Positions 11,625 to 20,402 of a DNA stretch of 54,585 bases are shown piece after piece. Source of the DNA: Gemmatimonadaceae bacterium. GTDB taxonomy: Bacteria; Gemmatimonadota; Gemmatimonadetes; Gemmatimonadales; Gemmatimonadaceae. The position numbers and the translations under genes are program-made. The notes beneath the pieces were generated by a model. The model was not told where the DNA came from and ran no database searches. It worked only from the letters and a program-made list of their open reading frames with translations. Each line of letters starts with the position of its first letter. The first letter of the stretch is position 1. The stretch is from positions 1 through 54,585 of the forward strand of contig JACMLX010000130.1 in NCBI GenBank assembly GCA_014379355.1. Direction: 5' to 3'.

Positions 11625-12185
11625 CTACTTGCTCCAGGGCGGCACCACGCTGTTGCTCCGTGCGTATGCGATGCCCTGTCCAAGGTGTTCGTGCAGGTGT
11701 GTCACGGTGCCGATCATGGCCTTCCGACGCGTGAAGTCCATGCCGAAGAACTTCATCGGCTGTGCGGCATTGGCATCGGTCGTGAGGCCCATGCCCGTGT
11801 GCAGATGCGCGAAACTCTGCTCGAGCGCTGCGACGATCTGGTCTTTCGTCATCACCCGCGCCTCGTACGCCTCGGCACTCTTCATGTCGGTGGCGGAGAT
11901 TCCGGTCGCCGCCGGCGCGGCGAGACCCATCGAGATCGGAATGAGGTAGTTGTCGGTGATGACGTGCTTGAACAGCTCGCCCACCGTGCGCGTGCCGGTC
12001 ATCGGACGCCACCCGTAATTCGCTTCGGGAATGGCCTTGGCGAGGTCGATCAACTTCTTCTGCACGTCGCTAACGTCGGCGTGCATGTCGGCCATCATGC
12101 CCTGTGCGTGGGCAGGCGCGGTGGCAAGGACTGCCGCAGCGGAAAGGGCGAACGGCAGGATGAGCAGGCGGGCGGATCGCAGCAT
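11625..12185 (-). CDS. Exported DinB-family protein
   Basis: 186 aa with a signal peptide ending A-H-A-Q at about residue 28, then a four-helix DinB/YfiT-like domain. The likely metal-binding His triad is H74 in L-F-K-H-V plus His residues in H-L-H-E-H-L-G-Q (163-167). DinB-superfamily proteins include thiol-dependent transferases, and most exported members have no known substrate. It ends 7 bases before the preferred start of the M61-like gene, so the two are probably co-transcribed. Between its start and the DUF4386 stop lie 57 bases with no obvious promoter. Confidence 0.82.
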   Translation of the reverse strand: MLRSARLLILPFALSAAAVLATAPAHAQGMMADMHADVSDVQKKLIDLAKAIPEANYGWRPMTGTRTVGELFKHVITDNYLIPISMGLAAPAATGISATDMKSAEAYEARVMTKDQIVAALEQSFAHLHTGMGLTTDANAAQPMKFFGMDFTRRKAMIGTVTHLHEHLGQGIAYARSNSVVPPWSK

Positions 12186-12242
12186 GGCGGGCTCGTGGTG
12201 TGAGGTAAGATGACAGCGAGCAGAATATGCGCGCCGTACCGG

Positions 12243-12983
12243 TCAGCCGCCGCCAGCTGCCGGCGCACGGCGGACGACGGCCGGCGAGCCCCGGAAGCCC
12301 GTCAGGAGCAGCCAGATGCAGGTCCCGATCTCGCCGATTGCGGACGGCAGGCTGACGATGCTCGCCATCGCACCGGTCCCGTAGCCCTCGATCAGCACGG
12401 CGCCGCTGACGTTGATCAGGTAGCCGAAGCAACCGAGCATGAGGCAGACGCCTAGGAGCCGTGGGATGGTGGTGGACCTGAAGGCGAGGTATCCGAACGG
12501 CAGCAGCCAGAGGCCCCAGAACACCTCCGCGATCAGCATGCCATTGCTGTACGCGGTCAGCGACTGCATCACTTGCACATGCACCTGCGCTGACGACGGA
12601 AGCAGCGGGCCGGCGGCAGGGCTGAGCAGCGACAACACGTCCAGCTTGTGCCCGAGATTGAGCATCGAAATCGGCACACTCACGATCGCGAACACCACCA
12701 TGAGCGCCGCAGCGTCCCGATGCACGTGGCTCAGCAATCGGTAGAGCGAGAGCGGCAGCACGATGAACGCCACGTAACACACGATTCCCGCGATGATGCC
12801 CACCTTGAACAACGCGCGCGACGCCTCGATGTTGCGCGCAGTGGCGGCGGCATCGGTGGGCACGACCAGCTGTGACGGCACATACACGAGCGTGAAGAAT
12901 CCCGTGACGATCACGGTCAGGTACAGCACCCCCGCGATGCCTGCCTGCCTTCGCATCCCGGCCGTCGTGTCGCTGGAGGTCAT
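12243..12983 (-). CDS. DUF4386-family integral membrane protein
   Basis: 246 aa with about six or seven hydrophobic helices. The pattern near the start (A-G-V-L-Y-L-T-V-I-V-T-G-F-F-T, then a long loop with V-V-P-T-D-A-A-A-T-A) and the later L-W-L-L-P-F-G-Y-L followed by P-R-L-L-G-V-C-L are typical of the DUF4386 family. The function of that family is unknown. The protein ends with an Ala/Gly/Arg-rich tail. It is the first gene of a minus-strand run continuing into the DinB-like gene. The 113 bases upstream, before the CbiX-SUMT stop, hold no feature I can name. Confidence 0.8.
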   Translation of the reverse strand: MTSSDTTAGMRRQAGIAGVLYLTVIVTGFFTLVYVPSQLVVPTDAAATARNIEASRALFKVGIIAGIVCYVAFIVLPLSLYRLLSHVHRDAAALMVVFAIVSVPISMLNLGHKLDVLSLLSPAAGPLLPSSAQVHVQVMQSLTAYSNGMLIAEVFWGLWLLPFGYLAFRSTTIPRLLGVCLMLGCFGYLINVSGAVLIEGYGTGAMASIVSLPSAIGEIGTCIWLLLTGFRGSPAVVRRAPAAGGG

Positions 12984-13096
12984 CTGCTTGCCCTGTCTCG
13001 GGGAACCGGCCGCGCGCGCTCTCGGGACGGTCTCCCTACGGAGGCGGGGGCTGGATGGTTACCGCTAGGCCCTGTGGCCGTTCACTCGTGCGTACC

Positions 13097-14713
13097 TCAC
13101 GGGCTGATTCCGGCTTCGGTGAGCGTTTGCGCCTCGGTCACACTCATCGCCGACGTGCCGGCGGTCGCCCCGATCACGATCACCACCGGCGCCAGGATGC
13201 CCGCTGCATCCGCCAGTTGGCTGATCGTGCGAAGCGTCCCACGCACCTCCCGCTGATCCGGGAGCGTCGCCCGTTCGATGCACGCGACGGGCGTGTCCGC
13301 GTCGCGGCCGGCGTCGATCAGCATGGCGCAGATGGCCTGCAAGCGCCCGCGCCCCATGAGCACGACCAGTGTGTCCACCTGCGCGAACGCCACCAGGTGC
13401 TCCACGGAATGTGCCTCACCACTGTCAGTGGACGCCGTCACGACCGCAAACCCGCGACTGATGTGCCGCGCCGTGACTGCAATGCCTGCCGCCGCCGGAC
13501 CCGCCAGCGCACTCGAGATGCCGGGTGTCACTCGCACGCGGATGCCAGCCGCTTCGCACGCGTCCACCTCCTCACTGCCGCGCCCGAAGACGAAGGGATC
13601 CCCGCCCTTGAGTCGCACGACGCGATTCCCTCGCTGCGCTTCCGCGATCAGCATCGCGTTGATCGCGTGTTGGGAACTCTGTGGGGTACTGGACTCCTTC
13701 CCGACGTCGATCAGGCGCGCATCGGGTCGCGCCATCGCGAGCAACGCATCCGACACGAGTCGGTCATGCAACACCACATCGGCTCGTGACAGAGCGCGGC
13801 GGCCGCGAAGCGAGATCAGGTCGGGCGCACCGGGCCCCGCACCGACCAGATGTACCGTACCCCGCTGTGATTTTCCCGCCGGGCGGCGCGTGCGTGCGTT
13901 CCTCAGCCACGCCTGGGAGGCGATGGTGGCCGCGATATCCGCCAGCGTCTCGTCGCTTCCGATCGGCGCGTCGAGCACGAACGTGCGTCCCGTCGCGTCA
14001 CGCATCGGTGCGGGGGGTGCATCCGCCCGATCGTCGATCTCGGGAAAACCGAGCGCCTCGGGAATGTCGATCAGGTGATGCGCGCCGCCACCGATCAGGA
14101 ACGGCAGCACGATCACCTGGCGTGCGCGCAGCGTCGCCACCATATCGGCGATCGTGGGATCGTCATCGATGAAGGCGGCCTGCACGGCGTTCCAGCCATG
14201 GCGTGCGAGCGAACGGGCATGCGCCATCGCCGTGTCGCGACTGGTCGCCTGGCGGCGCGTCCCGTGCCCGACGATCACGATGGCCACGTCAGCGGGTGAC
14301 CAGCGCTGCAGTGCCGCGATGCGCAGCGCGCGTCGTTGCAGCAGCGTCGCAATGCGCCGGCTCGACCCGACCGGTGCGGTGGTCGCGATCGAGATGCGGG
14401 CTGCGTCGTGCGTATCCAGTGCGTCGCGCAATCGACGCGGCAGCACCTGCGTCGCGTAGTGTCCTGCGCTGGTCATGAACGGCAGCACCGTCACGACGCT
14501 CCGCGCGCCGTTCGCTGACTTCACGCACTGTGACATCGCGTCAGCGATCGAGGGTGTGCCGCGCGCGAAGCCCGTGATCGTGACATCGTGCGGCACCAGC
14601 GTCGCGATGCGCGCGGTGTGCCCGAGCACCTGCGCGTGCGCCCGTTCATCCGTGCTCGATCCATGCGCGGCGATCAGCAGGATCTGACGCGCCGGCGCCC
14701 GCTCATCCGTCAT
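13097..14713 (-). CDS. Sirohydrochlorin chelatase (CbiX) - uroporphyrinogen-III C-methyltransferase (SUMT/CobA) fusion
   Basis: A 538-aa two-enzyme protein for sirohaem synthesis. Residues 1-265 are a tandem CbiX-type chelatase: A-A-H-G-S-S at 15-20, V-G-H-G-T-R-R at 148-154, and G-G-G-A-H-H near 208-213. Residues 286-530 are a SUMT domain with V-H-L-V-G-A-G-P-G-A-P-D-L, then V-V-L-H-D-R-L-V, then V-V-R-L-K-G-G-D-P-F-V-F-G-R-G. SUMT methylates uroporphyrinogen III twice and CbiX inserts the metal, but the intervening NAD-dependent precorrin-2 dehydrogenase domain of CysG is absent. ATG 14713 overlaps the sulfite reductase stop by 4 bases (ATGA), so translation should be coupled. The open frame reaches 15022, but that extension is a shadow of cysI. 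Confidence 0.92.
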   Translation of the reverse strand: MTDERAPARQILLIAAHGSSTDERAHAQVLGHTARIATLVPHDVTITGFARGTPSIADAMSQCVKSANGARSVVTVLPFMTSAGHYATQVLPRRLRDALDTHDAARISIATTAPVGSSRRIATLLQRRALRIAALQRWSPADVAIVIVGHGTRRQATSRDTAMAHARSLARHGWNAVQAAFIDDDPTIADMVATLRARQVIVLPFLIGGGAHHLIDIPEALGFPEIDDRADAPPAPMRDATGRTFVLDAPIGSDETLADIAATIASQAWLRNARTRRPAGKSQRGTVHLVGAGPGAPDLISLRGRRALSRADVVLHDRLVSDALLAMARPDARLIDVGKESSTPQSSQHAINAMLIAEAQRGNRVVRLKGGDPFVFGRGSEEVDACEAAGIRVRVTPGISSALAGPAAAGIAVTARHISRGFAVVTASTDSGEAHSVEHLVAFAQVDTLVVLMGRGRLQAICAMLIDAGRDADTPVACIERATLPDQREVRGTLRTISQLADAAGILAPVVIVIGATAGTSAMSVTEAQTLTEAGISP

Positions 14714-16455
14714 GAGGCAGACAGCCCGAGTCCAACGGCCGTCGCGATCTCGCGACCCGTGACCTTTCGCCGTGGCTCGCGCGGTCCCGAGATCCGCTGG
14801 TAGAAATCGCCGAGACTCTCGCCTGTCGATCGCTCCGCCGCAAAACGTGTCAGCAGCGGGTGCATGGAAGCCACCAGCGACGCCCGCGGCACCTTGTCGA
14901 GGTACAGATCCGCCACGCGATCGCCGGCAATCGCGCCGCCGACATAGATCTGGTACAGGTTTGCCGAGCGACCGACGAACGCCACATCCGCGGTGTATGG
15001 ACGTGCGCAACCGTTCGGACACCCGGTCATTCGTACCGTCAGCGGCGCATCCTCGATGCCGAGCCGACGGAATTCTGCCTCGAATTCATCGAGCACTCCT
15101 GGAATTGCGCGCTCGGATTCCGCGACGGCCAGGCCGCATGTCGGGAGCGCCGGGCACGCCATCGAGAATCGACGCAGCGGAATCAGTTCGTCCACCGCGT
15201 TCGCACCATGGTCACGCAGAATCGCCTCGATCGTGGTCACATCCGCCGGCGTCAGCCCGGTGAACAACAGATTCTGCTGTGCGGTGATCACGACATTCGG
15301 CTTCACCGCTTCCACGATCGCGCGGACGGCGGTGCGAAGTCTCACGCTCTCCAGGTCGGCAATACGACCGCTCTGGATGAACACTCCGTAGAACTGCGTG
15401 CCGTCGTCCGCATCATGCACGCCGAGGTGATCATGCCCGCTTGGCGCGGGCATCACTTCGGGCGTGTGCAACGGGAACGCGACGCGCTCGCGGAAGCGCT
15501 CGCGGAACCAGCCGATGCCATGTTCGGCCAGCAGGTACTTCACGCGCGCGTGCCGTCGATCGGCGCGGTTGCCATGATCGCGATAGATCGCCGCAACGGT
15601 CTTCACGGCTTCAACGGCATCGACTTCTGCAACGAAGCCGAGAATCTCGCCCATCGCAGCCATCGTGTCGGCCTTGTTGTGCGTCATGCCGAGTCCACCG
15701 CCCACGACCACGTTGAATCCGCGGATCTCGGGACCATCGGTCACTGCGATCAGTGCCACGTCGTGCGAATACGCGTCAACGCAATTGTCGGTGTCGAGCG
15801 CCACCACCGACTTGAACTTGCGTGGCAGGTACTGCACGCCGTAGAAAGGTTCCTCGACCAAGCCTGCACCGATCTCCATTCGCTCGCCATCGAGCCAGAT
15901 TTCGTGATAGGCTCGGCTGTGTGGACGCAACGCCGCGGACATTGCCATGGCCGCCGCGCGCACCGCCCTGTGTGCCGGATCGTTCAGTGGGGCAGGGCAG
16001 GCCATCACGTTGCGCTGCACGTCACCGCAGGCGGAAATCGTCGTCGCCAGCGCCGCGTTGATGCTCGCGATGGTGTCCTTCAGTTCGCCCTTGATCACGC
16101 CGTGGTACTGAATGCCCTGACGCGTCGTCAGGCGGAGAGTCCCGTTCGCGTACTCCTCCGCGATCCGGTCGAACGCCAGATACTGCTCCGCCGAGATGAT
16201 GCCGCCCGGCAGCGCGACACGAATCATGAAGCTGTACTGTTTCTCCGTCGGCTCGCCGCGATGCTGCCGCGTATCGCGATCGTCCTGCTGATACGATCCG
16301 TGGAACTTGAGCAGCACCGCATCATCGTGACCGAAGTGTGACTGCGTCGGATCGGCGAGTGTGTCGGCAAGGGTGCCGCGCAGCTGGTTGCTCTCGCGCT
16401 TGGCGCGCTCGACCGCCGACTCGGTACTCGGGGTCGCTTCGTTGCCGTCAGTCAT
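14710..16455 (-). CDS. cysI: Assimilatory sulfite reductase, haemoprotein subunit
   Basis: Reduces sulfite to sulfide by six electrons using coupled sirohaem and 4Fe-4S centres. The 581-aa length fits CysI/Sir. The duplicated nitrite/sulfite reductase fold is visible, with T-R-Q-G-I-Q-Y-H-G around 111-119 and Q-N-L-L-F-T-G near 394-400. The cluster ligands are C434 and C440 in A-C-P-A-L-P-T-C-G, and C479 and C483 in T-G-C-P-N-G-C-A-R-P. No cysJ flavoprotein is nearby, so the electron donor may be ferredoxin instead of NADPH; the symbol cysI is used on that understanding. The downstream gene makes sirohaem and overlaps by 4 bases, so the apoenzyme and its cofactor should be produced together. 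Confidence 0.94.
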   Translation of the reverse strand: MTDGNEATPSTESAVERAKRESNQLRGTLADTLADPTQSHFGHDDAVLLKFHGSYQQDDRDTRQHRGEPTEKQYSFMIRVALPGGIISAEQYLAFDRIAEEYANGTLRLTTRQGIQYHGVIKGELKDTIASINAALATTISACGDVQRNVMACPAPLNDPAHRAVRAAAMAMSAALRPHSRAYHEIWLDGERMEIGAGLVEEPFYGVQYLPRKFKSVVALDTDNCVDAYSHDVALIAVTDGPEIRGFNVVVGGGLGMTHNKADTMAAMGEILGFVAEVDAVEAVKTVAAIYRDHGNRADRRHARVKYLLAEHGIGWFRERFRERVAFPLHTPEVMPAPSGHDHLGVHDADDGTQFYGVFIQSGRIADLESVRLRTAVRAIVEAVKPNVVITAQQNLLFTGLTPADVTTIEAILRDHGANAVDELIPLRRFSMACPALPTCGLAVAESERAIPGVLDEFEAEFRRLGIEDAPLTVRMTGCPNGCARPYTADVAFVGRSANLYQIYVGGAIAGDRVADLYLDKVPRASLVASMHPLLTRFAAERSTGESLGDFYQRISGPREPRRKVTGREIATAVGLGLSAS

Positions 16456-16485
16456 CCGTCGTCACTCACCGTCGGGGAACACATG

Positions 16486-16521
16486 GAAAAGCGCCCGCGG
16501 TCATTGATGACTGGGGCGCTC
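16486..16521 (-). terminator. Rho-independent terminator behind the patatin gene
   Basis: On the minus strand, AGCGCCC pairs with GGGCGCT (16490-16496 with 16514-16520), with extra TCAT/ATGA pairing inside, followed directly by TTTT. It lies after the patatin-ferredoxin stop at 16587 and before the sulfite reductase start at 16455. It should separate the two transcripts. Confidence 0.6.
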
Positions 16522-16586
16522 AGTCGTGCATGTTCCTCACTACGGCCGGCGGTGTCAAGTCGCTGGGCGAGACTTCGCACGGGCAC

Positions 16587-17648
16587 TCACACCAGCGGCG
16601 TACGCTCCAGCCGGATCGCGTCCGTCGGACAGTGCACGGAGAAATCGCTGTCCACCGGCGACCAGTCGAATGCCGACTGCCGCGGCGTGGCCTTGCCGTC
16701 CACCGCGCGGGTCATTGCGTACGGTGCCATCGCGATGCACTGCCCACAGCCGGTGCACTTGTCTCGCACGACGCTCACACGCACTCGCTGGCGCGGATAG
16801 ATGCCGTGACCGGCTTTCAGTGCCAGCGGAATCGAGGACAGCACTTCTTCCGTCGCCTGCGCGCCGGCGCTGATGAGCGTCGGAATCTTGTCGAAGTTGA
16901 ACCAGCCATACCGACTCACGTGCGGCCGGATCAGCACCAGCGGTGTGTGTCCGTTCCACGTGGACAGTGGCGCATGCTGCAACGTGCGCATCATCAGCGT
17001 CGCCGAGCGCATGAAGATCGACGCGATGCCTTCGTCGGTCACATCGGCCGCCGGTTGCACGTCGCTGTTGCCGACATCCACCGCGATCAGCAGGTCGAGA
17101 CCCTCGCCGCACGACGAGACGGGCATGTTGTCCACCGTACCGCCGTCAACGCAGACGCGACCGGACACGGTGCCCGGCGGAAAGAAGCCGGGCAGCGCAC
17201 AGGACGCGTAGACCGCGTCGCGAATCGACGCGTTGCGAAAGCCCGGGGCGCCCCACACGATCTGCATGCCGCGTTCGATGTCGACGGTGTTCACCAGCAG
17301 GGGCGTCGACACCTGGTCGAAACGACGATCCGGAATCACGCCCGCGATCAACGCACGCAGGGGCTCGGCGGCGTAGAAGCTCGGGCTCTTGAGCAGCCCG
17401 CGTGCGAAACCGCCGGTGTTGACGCGAAACAGATCCTTCCGCTTCAGCGTCAACGCGCGCTCACGCATCTTCGCCACGGGCGTGCCGAGGGCATACGAGC
17501 TTGCGATCAGCGAACCGATGCTCGATCCGGCCAGCAGCACTGGGGAAATGCCGGCCTTGTGGAGCACATCCAGCACGCCGATGTGCGCAAAACCCTTCAA
17601 CCCACCGCCGCCCAGCACCAATCCGATTCGTGGTCGCTCTGCCGTCAT
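16587..17648 (-). CDS. Patatin-like phospholipase fused to a 4Fe-4S ferredoxin domain
   Basis: 353 aa from ATG 17648. Residues 7-270 form a patatin acyl-hydrolase with the oxyanion loop G-G-G-G-L-K-G (13-19), nucleophile S43 in G-S-S-I-G, and the dyad Asp D168 in V-D-G-G. All catalytic residues are intact. Residues about 290-348 carry a single-cluster ferredoxin pattern: C298-x2-C301-x2-C304 and C340-P in H-C-P-T-D-A-I. Patatins cleave acyl esters of lipids; the ferredoxin tail suggests a redox-sensing or membrane electron-transfer link, which is inference. The fusion lies within one frame with no sign of a frameshift. The frame opens at 17699, but that would leave only 3 bases before the divergent permease start. 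Confidence 0.85.
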   Translation of the reverse strand: MTAERPRIGLVLGGGGLKGFAHIGVLDVLHKAGISPVLLAGSSIGSLIASSYALGTPVAKMRERALTLKRKDLFRVNTGGFARGLLKSPSFYAAEPLRALIAGVIPDRRFDQVSTPLLVNTVDIERGMQIVWGAPGFRNASIRDAVYASCALPGFFPPGTVSGRVCVDGGTVDNMPVSSCGEGLDLLIAVDVGNSDVQPAADVTDEGIASIFMRSATLMMRTLQHAPLSTWNGHTPLVLIRPHVSRYGWFNFDKIPTLISAGAQATEEVLSSIPLALKAGHGIYPRQRVRVSVVRDKCTGCGQCIAMAPYAMTRAVDGKATPRQSAFDWSPVDSDFSVHCPTDAIRLERTPLV

Positions 17649-17684
17649 GCCGTCCCGAAAGCCTGAGGTGATGAGTCGTCGTGC

Positions 17685-17698
17685 TGTCCCACAGGACA
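17685..17698. promoter_or_regulatory. Inverted repeat between divergent genes, possible operator
   Basis: TGTCC and GGACA are separated by CACA in the 54-base gap between the patatin start and the permease start. The right arm overlaps the AGGA ribosome-binding motif of the permease, so a bound repressor could block it. It is a short palindrome and could be chance. Confidence 0.25.
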
Positions 17699-17702
17699 AA
17701 GT

Positions 17703-19142
17703 ATGGCGACGACGGCGCTGCCCCGTCGCGACCAGTCCCCGGCCTCGTCGTTCGACGCTCGCCGGACAACGACCGTCACGCCCCTATTGGTTCTCCCGGT
17801 CAGCGACGATCTTGCGCGCGTGACCACATCCGCCTCTTCCCCCGCTGCGCCTGGCCTCGTGCGCGCGGTCGGCGTCTTCGGACTCGCTGCCAGCATTTTC
17901 AACGTGACCGTCGGCGGTGGAATATTCCGCCTTCCATCCGGCGCCGCGGCTGCCGCCGGAACGGCTGCACCGTTCGTCTATCTGATCTGCGCGGCGGTGA
18001 TCGGCTGCGTGGTGCTCTGTTTCGCCGAAGCCGGCAGTCGTGTGCCGCTCACCGGCGGCCCGTATGCGTACGTCGAAGCAGTCTTCGGACGTTACATCGG
18101 GTTCATGGCCGGTGTGCTGCTGTGGATGATCGGAACGACCGCGGTGGCCGGCGTCGCCTCGGCGTTCGCCGAGGGTCTCGGTGCGCTGCTCGGCATGCCG
18201 TCGCTGCGCACTCCCATCATCGTCATGGCCTTCGTGGGACTCGCGCTGGTCAACATTCGCGGCGTGCGACAGGGCACGCGACTGATCGTCGTGCTCAGTG
18301 TCGCCAAGCTGCTGCCGCTGCTCGTGTTCGTGGGGGTTGGCGCGTTCTTCATCCAGCCGGCCAACCTTGTCATCGAACACATGCCGGCGCCATCCAGCCT
18401 CGCGCGCGCCGCGATCATCCTCATCTTCGCATTCAGCGGCTGCGAGAGTGCACTCGTGCCGAGCGGTGAGGTGAAGGACCCGGCGCGGACGGTGCCACGC
18501 GCGCTGGCGATCGCGATGATCGGTGTCACGCTGCTCTATCTCGCGGTGCATCTGGTCGCGGCAGGGCTGCTCGGTGATCGCCTCGCGACCGTCAAGACCG
18601 CACCGCTGGCGTTTGCCGCCGAACAGTTTCTCGGTACGCCCGGCCGACTCCTGCTGCTGATCGGTGCCACGATCTCGATGTTCGGCTACGTCAGTGGCAT
18701 GACGCTCGCGGCGCCGCGAGCGCTGTGGAAGTTCGCGCAGGACGGCCTGCTGCCACGCGCGATCGGTGCCATTCATCCGGCGTATCGCACGCCGCACGTC
18801 GCGATCGTGGTGCAGACCACGCTGGTGGCGTTCCTGGCGATCTTCAATTCATTCGAGCAACTCGCGGTGATCTCGAACCTCGCCGCACTGCTGCTGTATG
18901 CCGGCTGCGCGCTGGCGACGATGGTGCTGCGTCGACGCGGCGTTCGCGAGGAAGGCACGATTCCATTCGCCGTGCCCGGTGGGCCCGTGATTCCGGTCAT
19001 CACCGTGGTGCTGATCGGATGGCTGCTCACCTCCATCACATTCGACGAATGGATCGTGCTCGCTGCAACGCTTGGCATAGCGTCGCTGTTCTTCGTCGTC
19101 GCGCGCCGCACCCTTACTCCCATGACTGTCCCTGCCGCATGA
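17703..19142 (+). CDS. APC-superfamily amino acid permease
   Basis: 479 aa with about 12 hydrophobic helices after a polar N-terminal tail of some 50 residues. TM1 carries the unwound-helix glycine motif T-V-G-G-G-I-F-R-L-P. The conserved TM2-3 region A-E-A-G-S-R-V-P-L-T-G-G-P-Y-A-Y-V and the TM6 F-A-F-S-G-C-E-S-A motif follow, and then G-E-V-K-D-P-A-R-T-V-P-R. All are typical of the APC amino-acid transporters. ATG 17703 has AGGA 6 bases upstream; GTG 17820 would give a shorter, more standard N-terminus. The kynureninase-like gene begins 10 bases after the stop, so the substrate may be tryptophan, kynurenine or a related aromatic amino acid. That link comes from context only. Confidence 0.88.
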   Translation: MATTALPRRDQSPASSFDARRTTTVTPLLVLPVSDDLARVTTSASSPAAPGLVRAVGVFGLAASIFNVTVGGGIFRLPSGAAAAAGTAAPFVYLICAAVIGCVVLCFAEAGSRVPLTGGPYAYVEAVFGRYIGFMAGVLLWMIGTTAVAGVASAFAEGLGALLGMPSLRTPIIVMAFVGLALVNIRGVRQGTRLIVVLSVAKLLPLLVFVGVGAFFIQPANLVIEHMPAPSSLARAAIILIFAFSGCESALVPSGEVKDPARTVPRALAIAMIGVTLLYLAVHLVAAGLLGDRLATVKTAPLAFAAEQFLGTPGRLLLLIGATISMFGYVSGMTLAAPRALWKFAQDGLLPRAIGAIHPAYRTPHVAIVVQTTLVAFLAIFNSFEQLAVISNLAALLLYAGCALATMVLRRRGVREEGTIPFAVPGGPVIPVITVVLIGWLLTSITFDEWIVLAATLGIASLFFVVARRTLTPMTVPAA

Positions 19143-19152
19143 GTGCCGGCGC

Positions 19153-20355
19153 ATGAGCGACTCCACGCACGACCCGCTGCTGCAATTCCGGGATCGTTTT
19201 CCGATCCTCTCGAAGCGCACGTATCTCGTCAGCAATTCGCTCGGGCCGATGCCGGCCAGTACCGCCGATCGCCTGGCGGAATACGCCGACTCGTGGAATT
19301 CGCTCGGTGTGAAGGCGTGGGCCGATCGCTGGTGGCAGTTGCCGATCGAGGTCGGTGACGTCGTCGCGCCGCTGATGGGCGCACCGGCTGGCACCGTCTC
19401 GATGGTACCCACAGTGAGCCAGGCGCAGGCCATGATCCTTTCGGCACTCTCGTACACGCCGGAGCGGGACGAAATCATCATGACGGCGCTCGATTTCCCG
19501 AGCGTGCGCTATGTGACCGACGCACTTGCGCCGAAACTCGGCGCGCGAGTCACTGTCGTGCCGACGGACGACAACCTGAGCATCGACGCACAACGCGTGG
19601 TGGATGCGATCACGCCGCAGACGCGACTCGTCGCGATCAGCCACGTCCTGTTCAAGTCCGCATGGATCATGGACGTGGCGCCGATCATCGCGAAGGCACA
19701 CGCGGTCGGTGCGCTGGTGCTGCTCGATGCATATCACGCGGTGGGCGTGATTCCGGTCGATGTGCAGGCGCTTGGCGTCGATTTCTACATGGGCGGTGTG
19801 CTCAAGTGGCTGTGCGGCGGACCCGGTGGCTGCTTCCTGTGGGTGTCACCTGGGCAATCGGCCGCGTTGCGGCCGGTGCTCACGGGATGGCAGGCGCACC
19901 AGCGCCCGTTCGCGTTCGAGTCCACACTGGATCCGGCAAGCGACGCGTGGCGTTGGCTAGGCGGGACGCCGACCGTCCCCGCACTCTACGCCGCGCTGGA
20001 CGGACCGCGAATCGTTGGCGAGGCCGGATTGAGTGCCATTCGTGCCAAGAGTCAGCGCCAGACGTCCCGCCTGATCACGCTCGCCGACGAGCGGGGCTTC
20101 ACCGTGCATGCCCCACGTGACGCCGATCGTCGCGGCGGAACGGTCGCCTTCGACGTCCCGCACGGACCGGCTGTGGCGCAGGCCCTTCTCTCACGTGACA
20201 TTGTGATCGATTACCGTCCCGGGGCAGGAATCCGGGTGGCGCCGCACTTCTTCACGACCGACGAGGAGCTCGAGGCTGCCGTGGCAGCGCTCGACGACAT
20301 TCTCGCCACCGGTGCGTGGGAAGCGTTCGCCGCCAGCCGACCCGTGGTCACCTGA
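19153..20355 (+). CDS. Kynureninase-like PLP enzyme (aminotransferase class V fold)
   Basis: 400 aa with fold-type I PLP features: Y-L-V-S-N-S-L-G-P at 24-32, S-H-V-L-F-K-S near 163-169, D192 in L-L-D-A-Y-H-A-V-G, and the Schiff-base Lys K218 in G-G-V-L-K-W-L-C-G-G-P-G. The N-S-L-G-P start, the S-H-V-x-F-K-S loop and the G-W-Q-A-H-Q-R-P-F segment are shared with kynureninases, which split kynurenine into anthranilate and alanine. Substrate assignment within class V from sequence alone is risky, so no symbol is given. It probably forms an operon with the permease upstream. Confidence 0.78.
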   Translation: MSDSTHDPLLQFRDRFPILSKRTYLVSNSLGPMPASTADRLAEYADSWNSLGVKAWADRWWQLPIEVGDVVAPLMGAPAGTVSMVPTVSQAQAMILSALSYTPERDEIIMTALDFPSVRYVTDALAPKLGARVTVVPTDDNLSIDAQRVVDAITPQTRLVAISHVLFKSAWIMDVAPIIAKAHAVGALVLLDAYHAVGVIPVDVQALGVDFYMGGVLKWLCGGPGGCFLWVSPGQSAALRPVLTGWQAHQRPFAFESTLDPASDAWRWLGGTPTVPALYAALDGPRIVGEAGLSAIRAKSQRQTSRLITLADERGFTVHAPRDADRRGGTVAFDVPHGPAVAQALLSRDIVIDYRPGAGIRVAPHFFTTDEELEAAVAALDDILATGAWEAFAASRPVVT

Positions 20356-20402
20356 CGCACTTCGCGTCGCCGCCAGCTCAGCTCCCAGAGGATCGTCCAG
20401 CG

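Noticed and set aside
13019..13096. Possible short RNA or operator near GGTTACCGCTAG before the CbiX-SUMT stop
   Set aside because: Too short and imperfect to support, with no promoter or terminator nearby.
14860..16341. 493-codon open frame on the plus strand opposite sulfite reductase
   Set aside because: Antisense to cysI, which has all cluster ligands; composition is that of a shadow frame.
17784..18797. 337-codon open frame opposite the APC permease
   Set aside because: Charged Arg/Glu/His-rich antisense of a hydrophobic protein, as the codon complement predicts.
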